Part shown: piece by piece, positions 36,992-46,182 of the stretch | Numbering within the stretch: the first letter of the stretch is position 1 | How the letters are laid out: every line of letters starts with the position of its first letter | Assembly: GCA_963728895.1 (NCBI GenBank) | Contig: CAVSLM010000001.1 | Coordinates: forward strand, 620,001 to 684,000 | Source: CAVSLM01 sp963728895 | GTDB taxonomy: Bacteria; Pseudomonadota; Gammaproteobacteria; JBBQDK01 | Length of the DNA: 64,000 nucleotides | Direction of reading: 5' to 3' | Made by a program: the position numbers and the translations under genes | The notes under the pieces: model-generated | Database searches by the model: none | The model's input: the letters and a program-made list of their open reading frames with translations, nothing else | What the model was told of the DNA's origin: nothing

Positions 36992-37882
36992 GTGATTGCA
37001 GGCAACATGCTTCCGGTTCCCTCGCGCGTCACACCGCTCGCCTTTTGCGCGTTGCTGCTGGTGTTGCTTGCGCTGCCCTCGCTCGCCGCCCAGGTGCCGG
37101 TGCCGCCACTGACCGGGCGGGTCATCGATCTCACCGGCACCTTGACGGCGGAGCAGCAGCAACACCTGGAGACCGAGATCGCCGCGCTGGAGGCGCGCAA
37201 GGGTAGCCAGGTTGCCGTCCTCCTGGTGTCCACCACGGGCGAGGACTCGATCGAGCAGTTCGGCATCCGGGTGGTGGATGCCTGGAAGCTCGGTCGCAAG
37301 GGCGTGGACGACGGCGTTCTTGTTCTCGTGGCCAAGAAGGATCGGGCGCTGCGCATCGAGGTGGGCTACGGACTCGAGGGCGTGATTCCCGACGCCGTCG
37401 CCAATCGCATCGTCGAAGAGGTGATGGTGCCGCTTCTGCGGCAGGGCGACTACTACGCGGCACTGCAGGCCGGCGTTGACCGAATCGCTCGCCTCATCCA
37501 GGGCGAGCCACTGCCCGAGCCCGCACCTGGTCCCGCGACCCGCGGCTGGTCGCGCATCGGCCAGGCGTTGCCGACACTGCTCTTTGCCGTGCTCATTCTC
37601 GGCGGCGTGCTGCGTGCGATTTTCGGCACCCTGCCGGCGGCATCGATCACCGGCGGCGTGATGGGCCTGGCGCTGTGGCTGCTGGCCGGCTCGTTGTTCG
37701 CCGCGATCGTCGCGGGCATCATCGCCTTCCTGTTCACGTTGGGCGGCGGGGGCGGCGGGACCGGCGGTTACTACCGCGGTGGTGGTCTCGGTCGGGGAGG
37801 CTTCGGGGGAGGAAACTTCGGTGGCGGATTCCGTGGCGGTGGCGGCGGCTTCGGTGGCGGCGGCGCATCGGGGCGCTGGTAA
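36992..37882 (+). CDS. TPM-domain (YgcG-like) membrane protein
   Basis: 296 residues from GTG 36992 (an ATG at 37007 is an alternative). Signal/anchor helix AFCALLLVLLALPSLAAQVP, then a TPM domain (about 38-175: GRVIDLTGTLTAEQQQHLET, RKGSQVAVLLVSTTGEDSIE, DDGVLVLVAKKDRALRIEVG, YGLEGVIPDA). Two TM helices follow (about 195-245) and a Gly-rich tail (GGGGFGGGGASGRW). This is the standard architecture of the YgcG family. TPM domains are small periplasmic folds with proposed phosphatase or chaperone roles. Middle gene of lemA-TPM-TPM. Confidence 0.9.
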   Translation: MIAGNMLPVPSRVTPLAFCALLLVLLALPSLAAQVPVPPLTGRVIDLTGTLTAEQQQHLETEIAALEARKGSQVAVLLVSTTGEDSIEQFGIRVVDAWKLGRKGVDDGVLVLVAKKDRALRIEVGYGLEGVIPDAVANRIVEEVMVPLLRQGDYYAALQAGVDRIARLIQGEPLPEPAPGPATRGWSRIGQALPTLLFAVLILGGVLRAIFGTLPAASITGGVMGLALWLLAGSLFAAIVAGIIAFLFTLGGGGGGTGGYYRGGGLGRGGFGGGNFGGGFRGGGGGFGGGGASGRW

Positions 37883-38379
37883 TGTCGATCGCCAGGATCC
37901 TGCGTCACCTGCTGAGCCCGCGCTGGCGCGCCCATACCGCCTTCCCGCCGACCTCCCTGCAGGCGATCGAGCGCGCCATACAGGCCAGCGAACGCCTCCA
38001 TGCGGGACAGATCCGTTTTGCCGTGGAAGCCGCCCTGGCGCTCATGCCGCTGCTACGCGGCCAAACGGCGCGCGAGCGCGCGGTGGAGGTGTTCGCGGGA
38101 CTCGGCGTTTGGGATACCGAGCACAACAACGGCGTGCTGATATACCTCCTGCTCGCCGATCGCGACGTGGAGATCCTGGCCGATCGCGGCCTGCATGCAC
38201 ACCTCGGTTCCGAAGCGCTGGAGCGCATCTGCCAGGGCATGGAACGGAGCTTTCGCACGGGCCGCTTCGAGCAGGGTGTGCTCGACGGCATCGCCGAACT
38301 GGGTGCGGCGCTGGCGCGCTTCTATCCGCACCAGGGCCCGGGCGAAAACGAGCTGCCGGATCGCCCGGTGATCCTGTAG
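37882..38379 (+). CDS. Second TPM-domain protein, cytoplasmic type
   Basis: 165 residues. The ATG overlaps the TAA of the preceding gene (TAATG), so translation is coupled. TPM-like sequence: QAIERAIQASERLHAGQIRF, ALMPLLRGQTARERAVEVFA, WDTEHNNGVLIYLLLADRDV, ILADRGLHAHLGSEALE. There is no signal peptide or TM helix. Gammaproteobacterial lemA operons often carry this short third gene. Confidence 0.88.
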   Translation: MSIARILRHLLSPRWRAHTAFPPTSLQAIERAIQASERLHAGQIRFAVEAALALMPLLRGQTARERAVEVFAGLGVWDTEHNNGVLIYLLLADRDVEILADRGLHAHLGSEALERICQGMERSFRTGRFEQGVLDGIAELGAALARFYPHQGPGENELPDRPVIL

Positions 38380-38572
38380 ATCCCGGCGCCCGGAGATCAT
38401 CGAACTGCGGCTGAGCCGCGGTGCACCGGGGCGCGTCGCCCGCCCCGAGATGATACGATAGGGGCGCCACGAGTCGAGGCGGCGGGGAGGGAACGGTCGC
38501 GGGGATGTCCTCTCGCTATCAGCTCCGCAATCGATGGCCAGAAGATCAACATTGACACACGAGGATCACAGA

Positions 38573-39439
38573 ATGACCAAAGAGCATCAGTCGTTTTCGG
38601 GGAACGTGGTGCGGTGGGGATTGTTGGGCGTGGTGGTGGCGGCCGCAGTGGGCGTGGCGGGATGTGAAGGCACCATGCCGTCGCTGGGAGGTTCGAAAGT
38701 TGCCAACACCGGCTCTGCCGGTGGTGCGACCTCCCAGAACGCCAATTCCCAGCTCGAGCACTGCGACCAGTCGTTGGGCACGCTGGCCGTGGTGGAAGAC
38801 CAGGCCGCGCCCTGGTATGCCTACCTCGCCAACTACAATCTCGGTTCCACCGTTCCCGTGCTGCGCATGCTGATTCAGCAGTCGAACTGCTTTGTCATCG
38901 TCGAACGCGGTCGTGCCATGAACAACATGATGGGTGAGCGCGCGCTGCAGCAGAGCGGCGAGATGCGTTCCGGCAGCAACTTCGGGAAGGGCCAGATGGT
39001 GGCCGCAGACTACACCATGAGCCCCAGCATCGACTTCAACCAGAAGGGGACGGGTGGCGCCGGTGCCGTGCTGGGCGGACTGTTCGGCAGTGTCGCGGGT
39101 GCGGTGGCGGGCGGTCTGAAATCCAACGAAGCCTCCACCACCCTGATCATGATCGACAACCGTTCCGGTGTGCAGCTTGCTGCCGCGGAAGGCAGCGCCA
39201 AGAACTTCGACTTCAATCTGTTTGGCGGCGCATTCGGCGGCGGTCTGGGTGGAGGCGCCGGCGGCTACACCAACACGCCGCAAGGCAAGGTGCTGGTCGC
39301 CGCTTTCATGGACTCCTACAACCAGCTCGTGAGGGCCGTCCGCAACTACGAGGCGCAGACGGTCAAGGGCGGGTTGGGCACCGGAGGCCAGCTCGGTGTG
39401 CAGGGTGGATCGACGCCGTCCTCGAAGTCGATCAAGTAG
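38573..39439 (+). CDS. CsgG/HfaB-like lipoprotein
   Basis: 288 residues from ATG 38573, with GAGG 9 nt upstream. Lipoprotein signal ending GVAGC (Cys about 24). The body has LGTLAVVEDQAAPWYAYLAN, LRMLIQQSNCFVIVERGRAM and ALQQSGEMRSGSNFGKGQMV, then AADYTMSPSIDF. That is the pattern of the CsgG/curli-assembly family (MLR.aLI.SNCF.VvERG, followed by a .AD..l.p.v strand). These are outer-membrane-associated lipoproteins, some forming secretion pores. No curli genes are nearby, so the role is unknown. A strong terminator follows. Confidence 0.8.
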   Translation: MTKEHQSFSGNVVRWGLLGVVVAAAVGVAGCEGTMPSLGGSKVANTGSAGGATSQNANSQLEHCDQSLGTLAVVEDQAAPWYAYLANYNLGSTVPVLRMLIQQSNCFVIVERGRAMNNMMGERALQQSGEMRSGSNFGKGQMVAADYTMSPSIDFNQKGTGGAGAVLGGLFGSVAGAVAGGLKSNEASTTLIMIDNRSGVQLAAAEGSAKNFDFNLFGGAFGGGLGGGAGGYTNTPQGKVLVAAFMDSYNQLVRAVRNYEAQTVKGGLGTGGQLGVQGGSTPSSKSIK

Positions 39440-39466
39440 CGCCTGGGCGCCCAGGCCTGGCTGCAA

Positions 39467-39496
39467 CGAAAGGGGTAGCCGCGGCTACCCCTTTCG
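39467..39496. terminator. Bidirectional intrinsic terminator-type hairpin
   Basis: Perfect 14-bp inverted repeat (CGAAAGGGGTAGCC / GGCTACCCCTTTCG) with a 2-nt centre. It lies between two convergent genes. The A/T-rich stem bases give short U-tracts in both directions. Confidence 0.75.
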
Positions 39497-39562
39497 CTCC
39501 GGGGCAGCGACCGGACACACCAGCCCTGCGCCGCCATCCGGGGTCCCGGCGAGAGCTGCAGG

Positions 39563-41161
39563 CTATGGCGGTTCGGGCGCCCTGCGGTAGCGCGCGGCGG
39601 CAATGCCGTGCGCCTGCAGCTTCTGATGCACCGCGCGCGGCGTGATGCCCATGGACCTGGCGACCGCGCTGACGTTGCCGCGAAACTGCATCAGCATGTC
39701 GCGCATGATCTTGTTTTCCAGCTCACGCGCCGCACGCTTCTTCATCTCCCGCAGCGGAAACTCCGCCGCGCTGCGCTCCGAGGTGGGAGCATCCTGGCCG
39801 ACGGCAAGCTCTTCGATGACCCGGCCGCGCGTGAACAGGAAGGAGCGCTCCAGAACGTTCTCGAGCTCGCGAACGTTGCCCGGCCAAGTGCAACTCATCA
39901 CCTGCATCCAGGCGCGCTCGTCCAGCACCTTGGGCGGGCGCTGGTACTTCGACGCGAGCCGGCGCAGAAAGCTGTTTGCCAGCGCCGAGATGTCTTCACG
40001 CCGCTCGCGCAGCGGCGGAAGAAAGATGGGAACCACATTGAGCCGATAGTAGAGGTCGCTGCGAAACTCGCCGCTCCTCACCAGCTCCTCGATGCGGCGA
40101 TTGGTGGCGGCGATCACCCGTACATCGGCGCGCAGCGCATGCTTGCCGCCCACCCGCTCGAACTCTCCCTGCTGCAGCACGCGCAGCAGGCGTGCCTGTG
40201 CCGCAACTGGCAGCGAATCGATCTCATCCAAGAACAGCGTTCCGTGCTCGGCCCGTTCGAACACGCCCTGGTGAACGTCATACGCGCCGGTGAATGCCCC
40301 GCGCTCGTGACCGAACAGTATGCTTTCAATGAGGGTCTCGGGGATGGCACCGCAGTTCACGGCCACGAATTCGCGAGTGGTCCGCCCGCTCAGCGCGTGT
40401 ACGGCGCGCGCGATCACTTCCTTGCCGACACCGGTCTCGCCGGTGATCAGCACGCTCGCCATGGTCGGCGCGACGACCTCGATGACCTCCAGCGCCCGGC
40501 GCATGGCGGCGGATTCGGCAACCAGCTTCGGGGTTCCGCGAGCAGCCCGCGCGTCGTCGGTCCCGGCGTGGCACCAGGCCGCGTGGATTTTTTCCTCGAC
40601 CCGTATGACCGTCGCGGCAGCGTCGGACTGCGAGACGATCGTGCTGCCCTCGCTGCGATACTCGTCGCCGGGCCGGTCGCGCGCCTGCTCGGCATCGGTG
40701 TGGATGCAAACCTCGCACATGCCGTCGCCGGCGGCGATGCGCTTGTGCAGCTCGACCTTGGCATAGCCGAAGTTGCGGGCCGCGATACCGCCGAACACGC
40801 TGGAGGTCATGCGGCACAACTCCGGCGCGTCCTTCACGGCGTCGCCGAACGGGCAGCGGGTGTTCACCACGCGCACGGTGTGCGGTGTGCTGCTGGCGCG
40901 CGAGAAGTTCCCCCCGATCTGGTTCTTGATGGTGACGATGACATCCGCGTACTGCGCCAGGCTGAGCGGACCCTGCAGGTCATGCTGCTCCCGATAGGCC
41001 CGCTCCAGGCACCCGCTCGCGGTGAGCCCCAGGTGGGCGATGTAATCCTGCCGGCCGTTGCAGTGCGCGCAACCCAGCTGCGGCGCGAGCTTCATGCTTT
41101 GGGTGACGAATGTCTGCAGAAAGGACACCGGATTGAGCCGGGACAGGGCGTGGTCGGCCAT
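39563..41161 (-). CDS. Sigma-54-dependent transcriptional activator with N-terminal MetOD1-like sensor
   Basis: 532 residues; AGGAGGAG precedes the ATG. The N-terminal sensor (about 25-190) has conserved cysteines: GCAHCNGRQDYIAH, VVNTRCPFGDAVKDAPELC and IAAGDGMCEVCIHTD. This is the MetOD1 type, likely to bind a metal, cluster or small ligand. The AAA+ domain (about 215-440) has Walker A GETGVGKE, the sigma-54 contact GAFTGA, Walker B TLFLDEIDS and an arginine-finger region. The C-terminus carries a Fis-type HTH (NVSAVARSMGITPRAVHQKL). Activators of this kind drive -24/-12 promoters; I found no such promoter nearby, so targets are unknown. Confidence 0.9.
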   Translation of the reverse strand: MADHALSRLNPVSFLQTFVTQSMKLAPQLGCAHCNGRQDYIAHLGLTASGCLERAYREQHDLQGPLSLAQYADVIVTIKNQIGGNFSRASSTPHTVRVVNTRCPFGDAVKDAPELCRMTSSVFGGIAARNFGYAKVELHKRIAAGDGMCEVCIHTDAEQARDRPGDEYRSEGSTIVSQSDAAATVIRVEEKIHAAWCHAGTDDARAARGTPKLVAESAAMRRALEVIEVVAPTMASVLITGETGVGKEVIARAVHALSGRTTREFVAVNCGAIPETLIESILFGHERGAFTGAYDVHQGVFERAEHGTLFLDEIDSLPVAAQARLLRVLQQGEFERVGGKHALRADVRVIAATNRRIEELVRSGEFRSDLYYRLNVVPIFLPPLRERREDISALANSFLRRLASKYQRPPKVLDERAWMQVMSCTWPGNVRELENVLERSFLFTRGRVIEELAVGQDAPTSERSAAEFPLREMKKRAARELENKIMRDMLMQFRGNVSAVARSMGITPRAVHQKLQAHGIAAARYRRAPEPP

Positions 41162-41381
41162 GGACTCCTCCTTTGCCGCGCACGCAGCACTTGCGCCGCA
41201 GTTTGCGCCGGCGCTGACTCACAGCTTCTTTAGCGGATGGACGGTAAGTGTAGTCGACCATGCGAGGCACGTGCGCGCATGCGCCCCGACAGGGTGTACG
41301 GCGGGTACTGCGCACGCGGACAGCAGGGGTCCGGATCCGCCGGGGAGCCTCGTCTGTGCCCGCAGCCGACCTCCCGGCTTC

Positions 41382-41612
41382 TCAGTGCAGCCGCCCGCAC
41401 CCGCACCCCGGTCCATGCACGTGCTGCGGATGCAGGGCGCGCATCGCCTGCTCGCGGCCGCGCGCCATACGACCGTGCGTCGCGGGGGCGCACAGGATCA
41501 GCTTTCTCACTTCGCCCCCGCAGTGCGGGCACTCCGGCGCGGCAGCGGCAATGCAGTGGCTGGCCTCGAAGCGCAGTCCACATCGTGTACATTCGTAGTC
41601 GTAGGTCGCCAT
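41382..41612 (-). CDS. FmdB-type zinc-ribbon protein
   Basis: 76 residues. N-terminal zinc ribbon: MATYDYECTRCGLRFEAS (CxxC) ... APECPHCGGEVRKLI (CxxC), the FmdB regulatory-protein pattern. The His/Cys-rich end (HPQHVHGPGCGCGRLH) might bind metal as well. It lies 70 bp downstream of the carbonic anhydrase on the same strand. The 220 bp before the next gene are featureless. Function of the family is mostly unknown. Confidence 0.85.
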   Translation of the reverse strand: MATYDYECTRCGLRFEASHCIAAAAPECPHCGGEVRKLILCAPATHGRMARGREQAMRALHPQHVHGPGCGCGRLH

Positions 41613-41682
41613 GAATGGTTTGCTCCGGTGCCGCTTGCCGGGGGATGCCGGCGCGCGGAGACGACCGCACGCCGGTGTCCCG

Positions 41683-42336
41683 TCAACTCCAGCGGGCGGG
41701 TTGCTTGTTGCGCACGCCGAACTGGCTGGAGGTCACATCGGTGCGCGCGCGCTGTTGCGCATCGAGCGTGGGAGCCCTCAGCCGCCGCGTCTCGACTTCC
41801 CACACCCAGCCGCTGATTTCCACGTCCTTGGGGATGAGCGGATGATTGCGGAAGGCCTCCACGGTTTTCATGCAGGCGACGTCCACATCGTCCATCATGC
41901 CGATCCATTTCGCAAACGCGCCCCGGTCGAGCTTCATCTCCGGTAGCGTGGGATCCAGGATGAGATCGTCGGGATTGACTCCCCGGCTGCGAAGCTTCTC
42001 GACCAGGTCCGCGGCATTCGCCGACAGCATCCCGCACTGCGTGTGCTGTACGATCACGATTTCCCTGGTGCCGAAGAAGTTGCAGGTCAGCATGGCGGAG
42101 CGGATGGCATCGTCGGTGACGATGCCGCCGGCATTGCGAAAGCAATGGGCATCGCCGCCACCGGCCGGCGTATCGACGTGGATGCCGAGCGCCTCATCCA
42201 CCGGCAGGCGCTCATCCATGCACGCCAGCACCCACAAGCTGCGGTTGTTGTGTCCGTCCGGTCCGTAGCGACGCCGTGTCGCCCAGTGGTCGTACGCGGC
42301 GACGCGCGCCTCCAGATCTTTCTTCAGACTCGTCAT
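41683..42336 (-). CDS. Beta-class carbonic anhydrase
   Basis: 217 residues from ATG 42336, with GGAGGA just upstream; an in-frame ATG two codons earlier is the alternative. Interconverts CO2 and bicarbonate with a zinc site formed by Cys-Asp (CMDERLPVDEALG), His and Cys (QHTQCGML); FRNAGGIVTDDA is the second conserved block. The short C-x-D-x-R form resembles Rv1284-type enzymes of M. tuberculosis. It could supply inorganic carbon in an autotroph, but no carboxysome or RuBisCO genes are in the window. Confidence 0.92.
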   Translation of the reverse strand: MTSLKKDLEARVAAYDHWATRRRYGPDGHNNRSLWVLACMDERLPVDEALGIHVDTPAGGGDAHCFRNAGGIVTDDAIRSAMLTCNFFGTREIVIVQHTQCGMLSANAADLVEKLRSRGVNPDDLILDPTLPEMKLDRGAFAKWIGMMDDVDVACMKTVEAFRNHPLIPKDVEISGWVWEVETRRLRAPTLDAQQRARTDVTSSQFGVRNKQPARWS

Positions 42337-42769
42337 GAGCATCCTCCTCCTCGGTGTATGCTGCTGCGCCCGCGCGGGGCTGGCGTGGCCCGGAGCGGAC
42401 CACGGGGAAAGCGCAGGCAATCTCCGCGCCAGAGCAAGATTGCCAACGGGAACAGGGAAATCGGATTTCCGCTCCGGGGTGAGTGTGTCGATCTGCTTCG
42501 CGCTCGTAGCGTAGCGCCGGGAAGAAATCCGTGGCGGTCCCGCGATCTGCAACCCGGAACGAGAACTTCCCGGAGTGAAGCAATGCTTCTCAGCGAGCGC
42601 TGTGGGCGAAACGATGCGGCGCCTTCCCGTTCGCCGCGGGTTCCGGGAGGTGCGCTCCACGGGGCTCGCGCTGACCTGACAACTCCGGCGTCTGGCGACA
42701 GCGGACGGCTGATCGAAGGGCGGCGTGGCGAGTGTGCATTCCGTTCCTGGGCCGGGTACGCTGCAGGCC
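42337..42769. other. Divergent intergenic region, carbonic anhydrase / grpB
   Basis: About 430 bp. No gene I can support; long open frames here are extensions of neighbours. It should carry both divergent promoters, but I see no convincing -35/-10 or -24/-12 elements. The grpB start is uncertain and could be the GTG at 42725. Confidence 0.35.
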
Positions 42770-43465
42770 ATGAGCTCGAAGCGCGAAAGGCTGCAACGCG
42801 TGCTGGAGGAACCGGTGCATGTCGTGCCCTACGACCCGCGTTGGCCGCTGCGCTTTGCCGAGGAGAAGGCGCATCTGCGTGCCTGCCTGCCGGCGGAGCT
42901 GATCGGGCGCATCGAGCACTTCGGCAGCACCGCCATTCCGGGCCTCGCGGCGAAGCCCATCGTCGACATGCTGGTCGAAGTCTCCTCGCTGGAGCAGGCC
43001 CGGCTGCGCATCCCCCCGGTGCTGCAAGTGCAGAGCTACGATTATTTCTGGCGCCCGACCATCGGCGACGACACGCCGCCGTTCTACGCCTGGTTCATCA
43101 AGCGCGACGCGCAGGGGGCGCGCACGCATCACATCCACATGGTCGAGGCGAGCTTCGCTGAGCATTGGGACCGCCTGCTGTTTCGCGACTTCCTCATCGC
43201 TCACCCGGAACGGGCGCGGGAGTATTCGGCACTGAAACTCCGACTCGCGGCGCAACACCGGCAGGACCGGGTGGCCTACACCCGGGCCAAGGCGGACTTC
43301 ATTGTACGAGTGACCGAAGAGGCCCGGACATGGTTCCCCGACGGCTGCGTGGGCTTCGGGCAGAGCGGTTCAATCACCGCGCAGGAGCGCCGTCCCGACG
43401 GCGCGATCGGGCCACAGACCGCGGCTCGATTTGCCACGCTGCGCAGCAGGGAACACCTGACATGA
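42770..43465 (+). CDS. GrpB/UPF0157 family nucleotidyltransferase-like protein
   Basis: 231 residues. The conserved GrpB core is VHVVPYDPRWPLRFAEEKAH, GRIEHFGSTAIPGLAAKPIV, DMLVEV, then HHIHMVE and LLFRDFLIAHPERAREYSAL. The GSTA/KPIVD element is the nucleotidyltransferase-like motif; biochemical function is not established. The protein is longer than the usual 170-180 residues: about 50 C-terminal residues (from ARTWFPDGCVGF) are extra and may be acquired sequence. ATGA overlap with the broken methyltransferase gene. Confidence 0.85.
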   Translation: MSSKRERLQRVLEEPVHVVPYDPRWPLRFAEEKAHLRACLPAELIGRIEHFGSTAIPGLAAKPIVDMLVEVSSLEQARLRIPPVLQVQSYDYFWRPTIGDDTPPFYAWFIKRDAQGARTHHIHMVEASFAEHWDRLLFRDFLIAHPERAREYSALKLRLAAQHRQDRVAYTRAKADFIVRVTEEARTWFPDGCVGFGQSGSITAQERRPDGAIGPQTAARFATLRSREHLT

Positions 43466-43845
43466 ACGACCATCAGCAGTGGGATCCGCAGCGCTACCTG
43501 GAACGGGCGCGATTCGTACCGGAGCTCGGCATGCTGGTGCTGGAGCTGCTCGCCCCACGGGCGGGCGAGCGCGTCCTGGACCTCGGCTGTGGGGACGGCC
43601 TGCTGGGGCGGGAGCTGGCGGATCGGGGATGTTCGGTCGTCGGTGTGGACGCCAGCCCCGAGATGGTCGCCGCGGCCCGTGCGCGGGGGCTGGATGCACG
43701 GGTGATGCGCGCAGAGGCGCTCGACTTCGAGGACGAGTTCGATGCGCAGACGTTCGCGGCACCGCTGCCGCCGGCATCGCGCGCGGCATTCCTGCAGGAG
43801 GCGCAAGACGCCTGCCGCGCCAGACTGGCCGACGCCGCCGGGATC
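43462..43845 (+). pseudogene. SAM-dependent methyltransferase, internally deleted and truncated
   Basis: From ATG 43462 the frame begins as a class I methyltransferase: YLERARFVPELGMLVLELLA, motif I VLDLGCGDGLLG, then VVGVDASPEMVAAARARGL. After DFEDEFDA it jumps directly to FAAPLPPASRAAFLQEAQDA, sequence that normally sits near the C-terminus. About 100 residues, including motifs II and III, are therefore missing. The end is cut at about 43846, where a minus-strand antitoxin-like gene begins. It cannot be an active methyltransferase. Confidence 0.75.
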
Positions 43846-44039
43846 AGTTCCTCATGCGTGAAATGCATTCTGATGAGGCGCGGTGCATGTTGCTCTTCAA
43901 AATGGCAACGTACTGCGTCGCGCACCTGGTTGTGGAGGCTGTTGATGTCATCAGCCTCGGCATAGATGGATTCACCAAGGGCTCGCGCCGTGTACCCCCC
44001 TTCTGGAGCGTACTCGACCAGGAACAGAATTTCATTCAT
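43494..44039 (-). pseudogene. HicB-like antitoxin gene, lost its stop and runs into the methyltransferase relic
   Basis: Residues 1-64 from ATG 44039 (MNEILFLVEYAPEGGYTARA, EADDINSLHNQVRDAVRCHF, RMHFTHEELI) match a family of small HicB-like proteins of about 70 residues, often mislabelled 2-oxoisovalerate dehydrogenase. The homology ends at about 43847, where the natural stop should follow. Instead the frame continues about 115 codons antisense to the methyltransferase relic. The HicA-like toxin usually adjacent is absent. The two broken genes share one junction. Confidence 0.65.
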
Positions 44040-44149
44040 GCATACCCCCCATGTGGCCAACCCAAGGCCGACATTTCGAACCCGAGTTCGAACCCGAGAT
44101 AGAACCATACTCCACGGTCCCGGTGCCGGACCATACGCCAGCCGACTTT

Positions 44150-46182
44150 CGGTTCATCCCCGCGCGTGCGGGGAACATTCCCTACTTTGCCCGCGAGGCC
44201 AAACAGCGCGAGCGGTTCATCCCCGCGAGCGGGGAACATTCCCACTCGCAATTATTCGAGACGCCAGTAGTCGGTTCGTCCCGCACGCCGGGGGAGCCAC
44301 ATGCCAACGCCACTACTGTCCGGGTTGGATGTGATGGGCCGGTGGGCCTGGTGTTGTGAATTGGCGATGTACTCGTCGATGGCGGTCACCAGCGCTGTAG
44401 GGCGGATAAGCGCAGCGCATCCGCCACCCACCGACCGCTGAAGGCTCAAACGTCTCGTCAAGAGTGCGCCGCCAAACTAGCTCGCATGGAGCGGAGGTCG
44501 ATCCCCGCGTGCGCGGGGGAGACATCCGCAGGGACCGACGGGTAGTGTCCGGCCCGGGTCGATCCCCGCGTGCGCGGGGGAGACCACCAAGGAAGCGGCC
44601 GAGGTATCGGGCTTTACGGTCGATCCCCGCGCGTGCGGGGGAACGTTTGCGCGCACGCCACTTGCCGGTCGTGGAGTACGGTTCATCCCCGCGCGTGCGG
44701 GGAACGTGACCCCGTACCGCCATCCATGGCTGCGCGCTCCGCGGTTCATCCCCGCGCGTGCGGGGGCGAAGCGCCTCGTGTGGTCCCCATGGCTCGAAGC
44801 CGGCCAATGGAAGCGGCTCGGTTCATCCCCGCGCGTGCGGGGAACGTACCTACCTGAAAGGCGGGTGCTACACCGTACTTACGGTTCATCCCCGCGCGTG
44901 CGGGGAACGTACCCTGACACCAGCCTGTTTTGTGACGCACCACTGGTTCATCCCCGCGCGTGCGGGGAACGTTCAGTCCCTGATCGGCAGCTGTCGTAGC
45001 AACCTCGGTTCATCCCCGCGCGTGCGGGGAACGTGCGACTCCGTCGCGTTCGGCTCCACGTCAGGACCGGTTCATCCCCGCGCGTGCGGGGAACGTATCG
45101 TCGATACAGGACCTCGCGTGGCCGTGGTGCGGTTCATCCCCGCGCGTGCGGGGAACGTAACAGCCCCGGTATCTCCCGGTGGCGAAAGTCACGGTTCATC
45201 CCCGCGCGTGCGGGGAACGTCCGTTCCTGTTCCTCGCTGATGAGGTCCGAGAGTGCGGTTCATCCCGCGCGTGCGAGGAACATGTCGTCGTCCAACGCCG
45301 CTTGACCTCCGTCGGTTCATCCCCGCGCGTGCGGGGAACGTGTCCCACCCACCGGAATCGCAACCAGCCGGTTCATCCCCGCGCGTGCGGGGAACGTGCT
45401 GGATCCGGCGCGGCCGCCGTTCGCCTGCCACTGGCGGTTCATCCCCGCGCGTGCGGGGAACTGCTCAGGCGCGGTCTGACGATGCGATGATGCTCGGTTC
45501 ATCCCCGCGCGTGCGGGGAACGCCGACTCCCGTCCCCACGCGGCCACCGCCGCCTCGGTTCATCCCCGCGCGTGCGGGAAACACGCACGACGCCAGGCTC
45601 GTAGACGTGCCGATGCTACGGTTCATCCCCGCGCGTGCGGGGAACGTACTGTCAGCCCGGCGTCGACATGCGATTCATCCCCGCACGTGCGGGTAACATT
45701 CCGACAACAGCAAACGAACTGCGGTTCATCCCCGCGCGTGCGGGGAACGTTGGTAGCCAGAGCCATTCTCACATCATCATGTCCGGTTCATCCCCGCGCG
45801 TGCGGGGAACTCCTGCTGTCACATGGTGCTTGGTTGATCGCATCCGGTTCATCCCCGCGCGTGCGGGGAACGTGCGTTGGCTATAACGCCGCTGACCACG
45901 AGCGGTTCATCCCCGCGCGTGCGGGGAACGTGCACCATGCAACGCGCCTCGTCGCACTGTCCCTGCGGTTCATCCCCGCGCGTGCGGGGAACGTATGATG
46001 GCACGAGCGCCAGATTGTCAGGTCGGTGCGGTTCATCCCCGCGCGTGCGGGGAACGTTCGAGCATATGCCGCGGCCAGTAGGAACTCGTCGCGGTTCATC
46101 CCCGCGCGTGCGGGGAACGTGCATTGACGGGATGGCAGTAACGGCACATGCGGCGGTTCATCCCCGCGCGTGCGGGGAACGT
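44150..46182 (-). CRISPR. Type I-E CRISPR array, 31 recognisable repeat units
   Basis: The 29-nt repeat, read on the minus strand, is GTTCCCCGCACGCGCGGGG followed by ATGAACCG (plus two 5' bases); it folds into the I-E hairpin. Repeat starts (plus-strand coordinates) include 44150, 44213, 44272, then 44495 to 46154. The leader lies at the high-coordinate end beside cas2, so 46154-46182 is the newest repeat. Period is mostly 61-63 bp, but values of 51, 52, 56, 57, 58, 66 and 77 occur. Distal units (before 44820) carry GGTCGATCCCC or other variants, and units at 45256 and 45671 are mutated. The array is interrupted at 44301-44494. Confidence 0.97.
44301..44494. other. Non-CRISPR interruption near the old end of the array
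   Basis: Between the third and fourth repeat units lie about 190 bp without repeats. They include a REP-type palindrome, GGCGGAT (44401-44407) with ATCCGCC (44419-44425) around AAGCGCAGCGC. A minus-strand frame next to it (AIDEYIANSQH) is reminiscent of the end of IS630-type transposases, but too short to be sure. It is probably an old insertion remnant. Confidence 0.5.

Noticed and set aside
42337..42769. Sigma-54 (-24/-12) promoter for the carbonic anhydrase or grpB
   Set aside because: TGGC and TGC elements near 42533 are spaced too far apart for a -24/-12 promoter.
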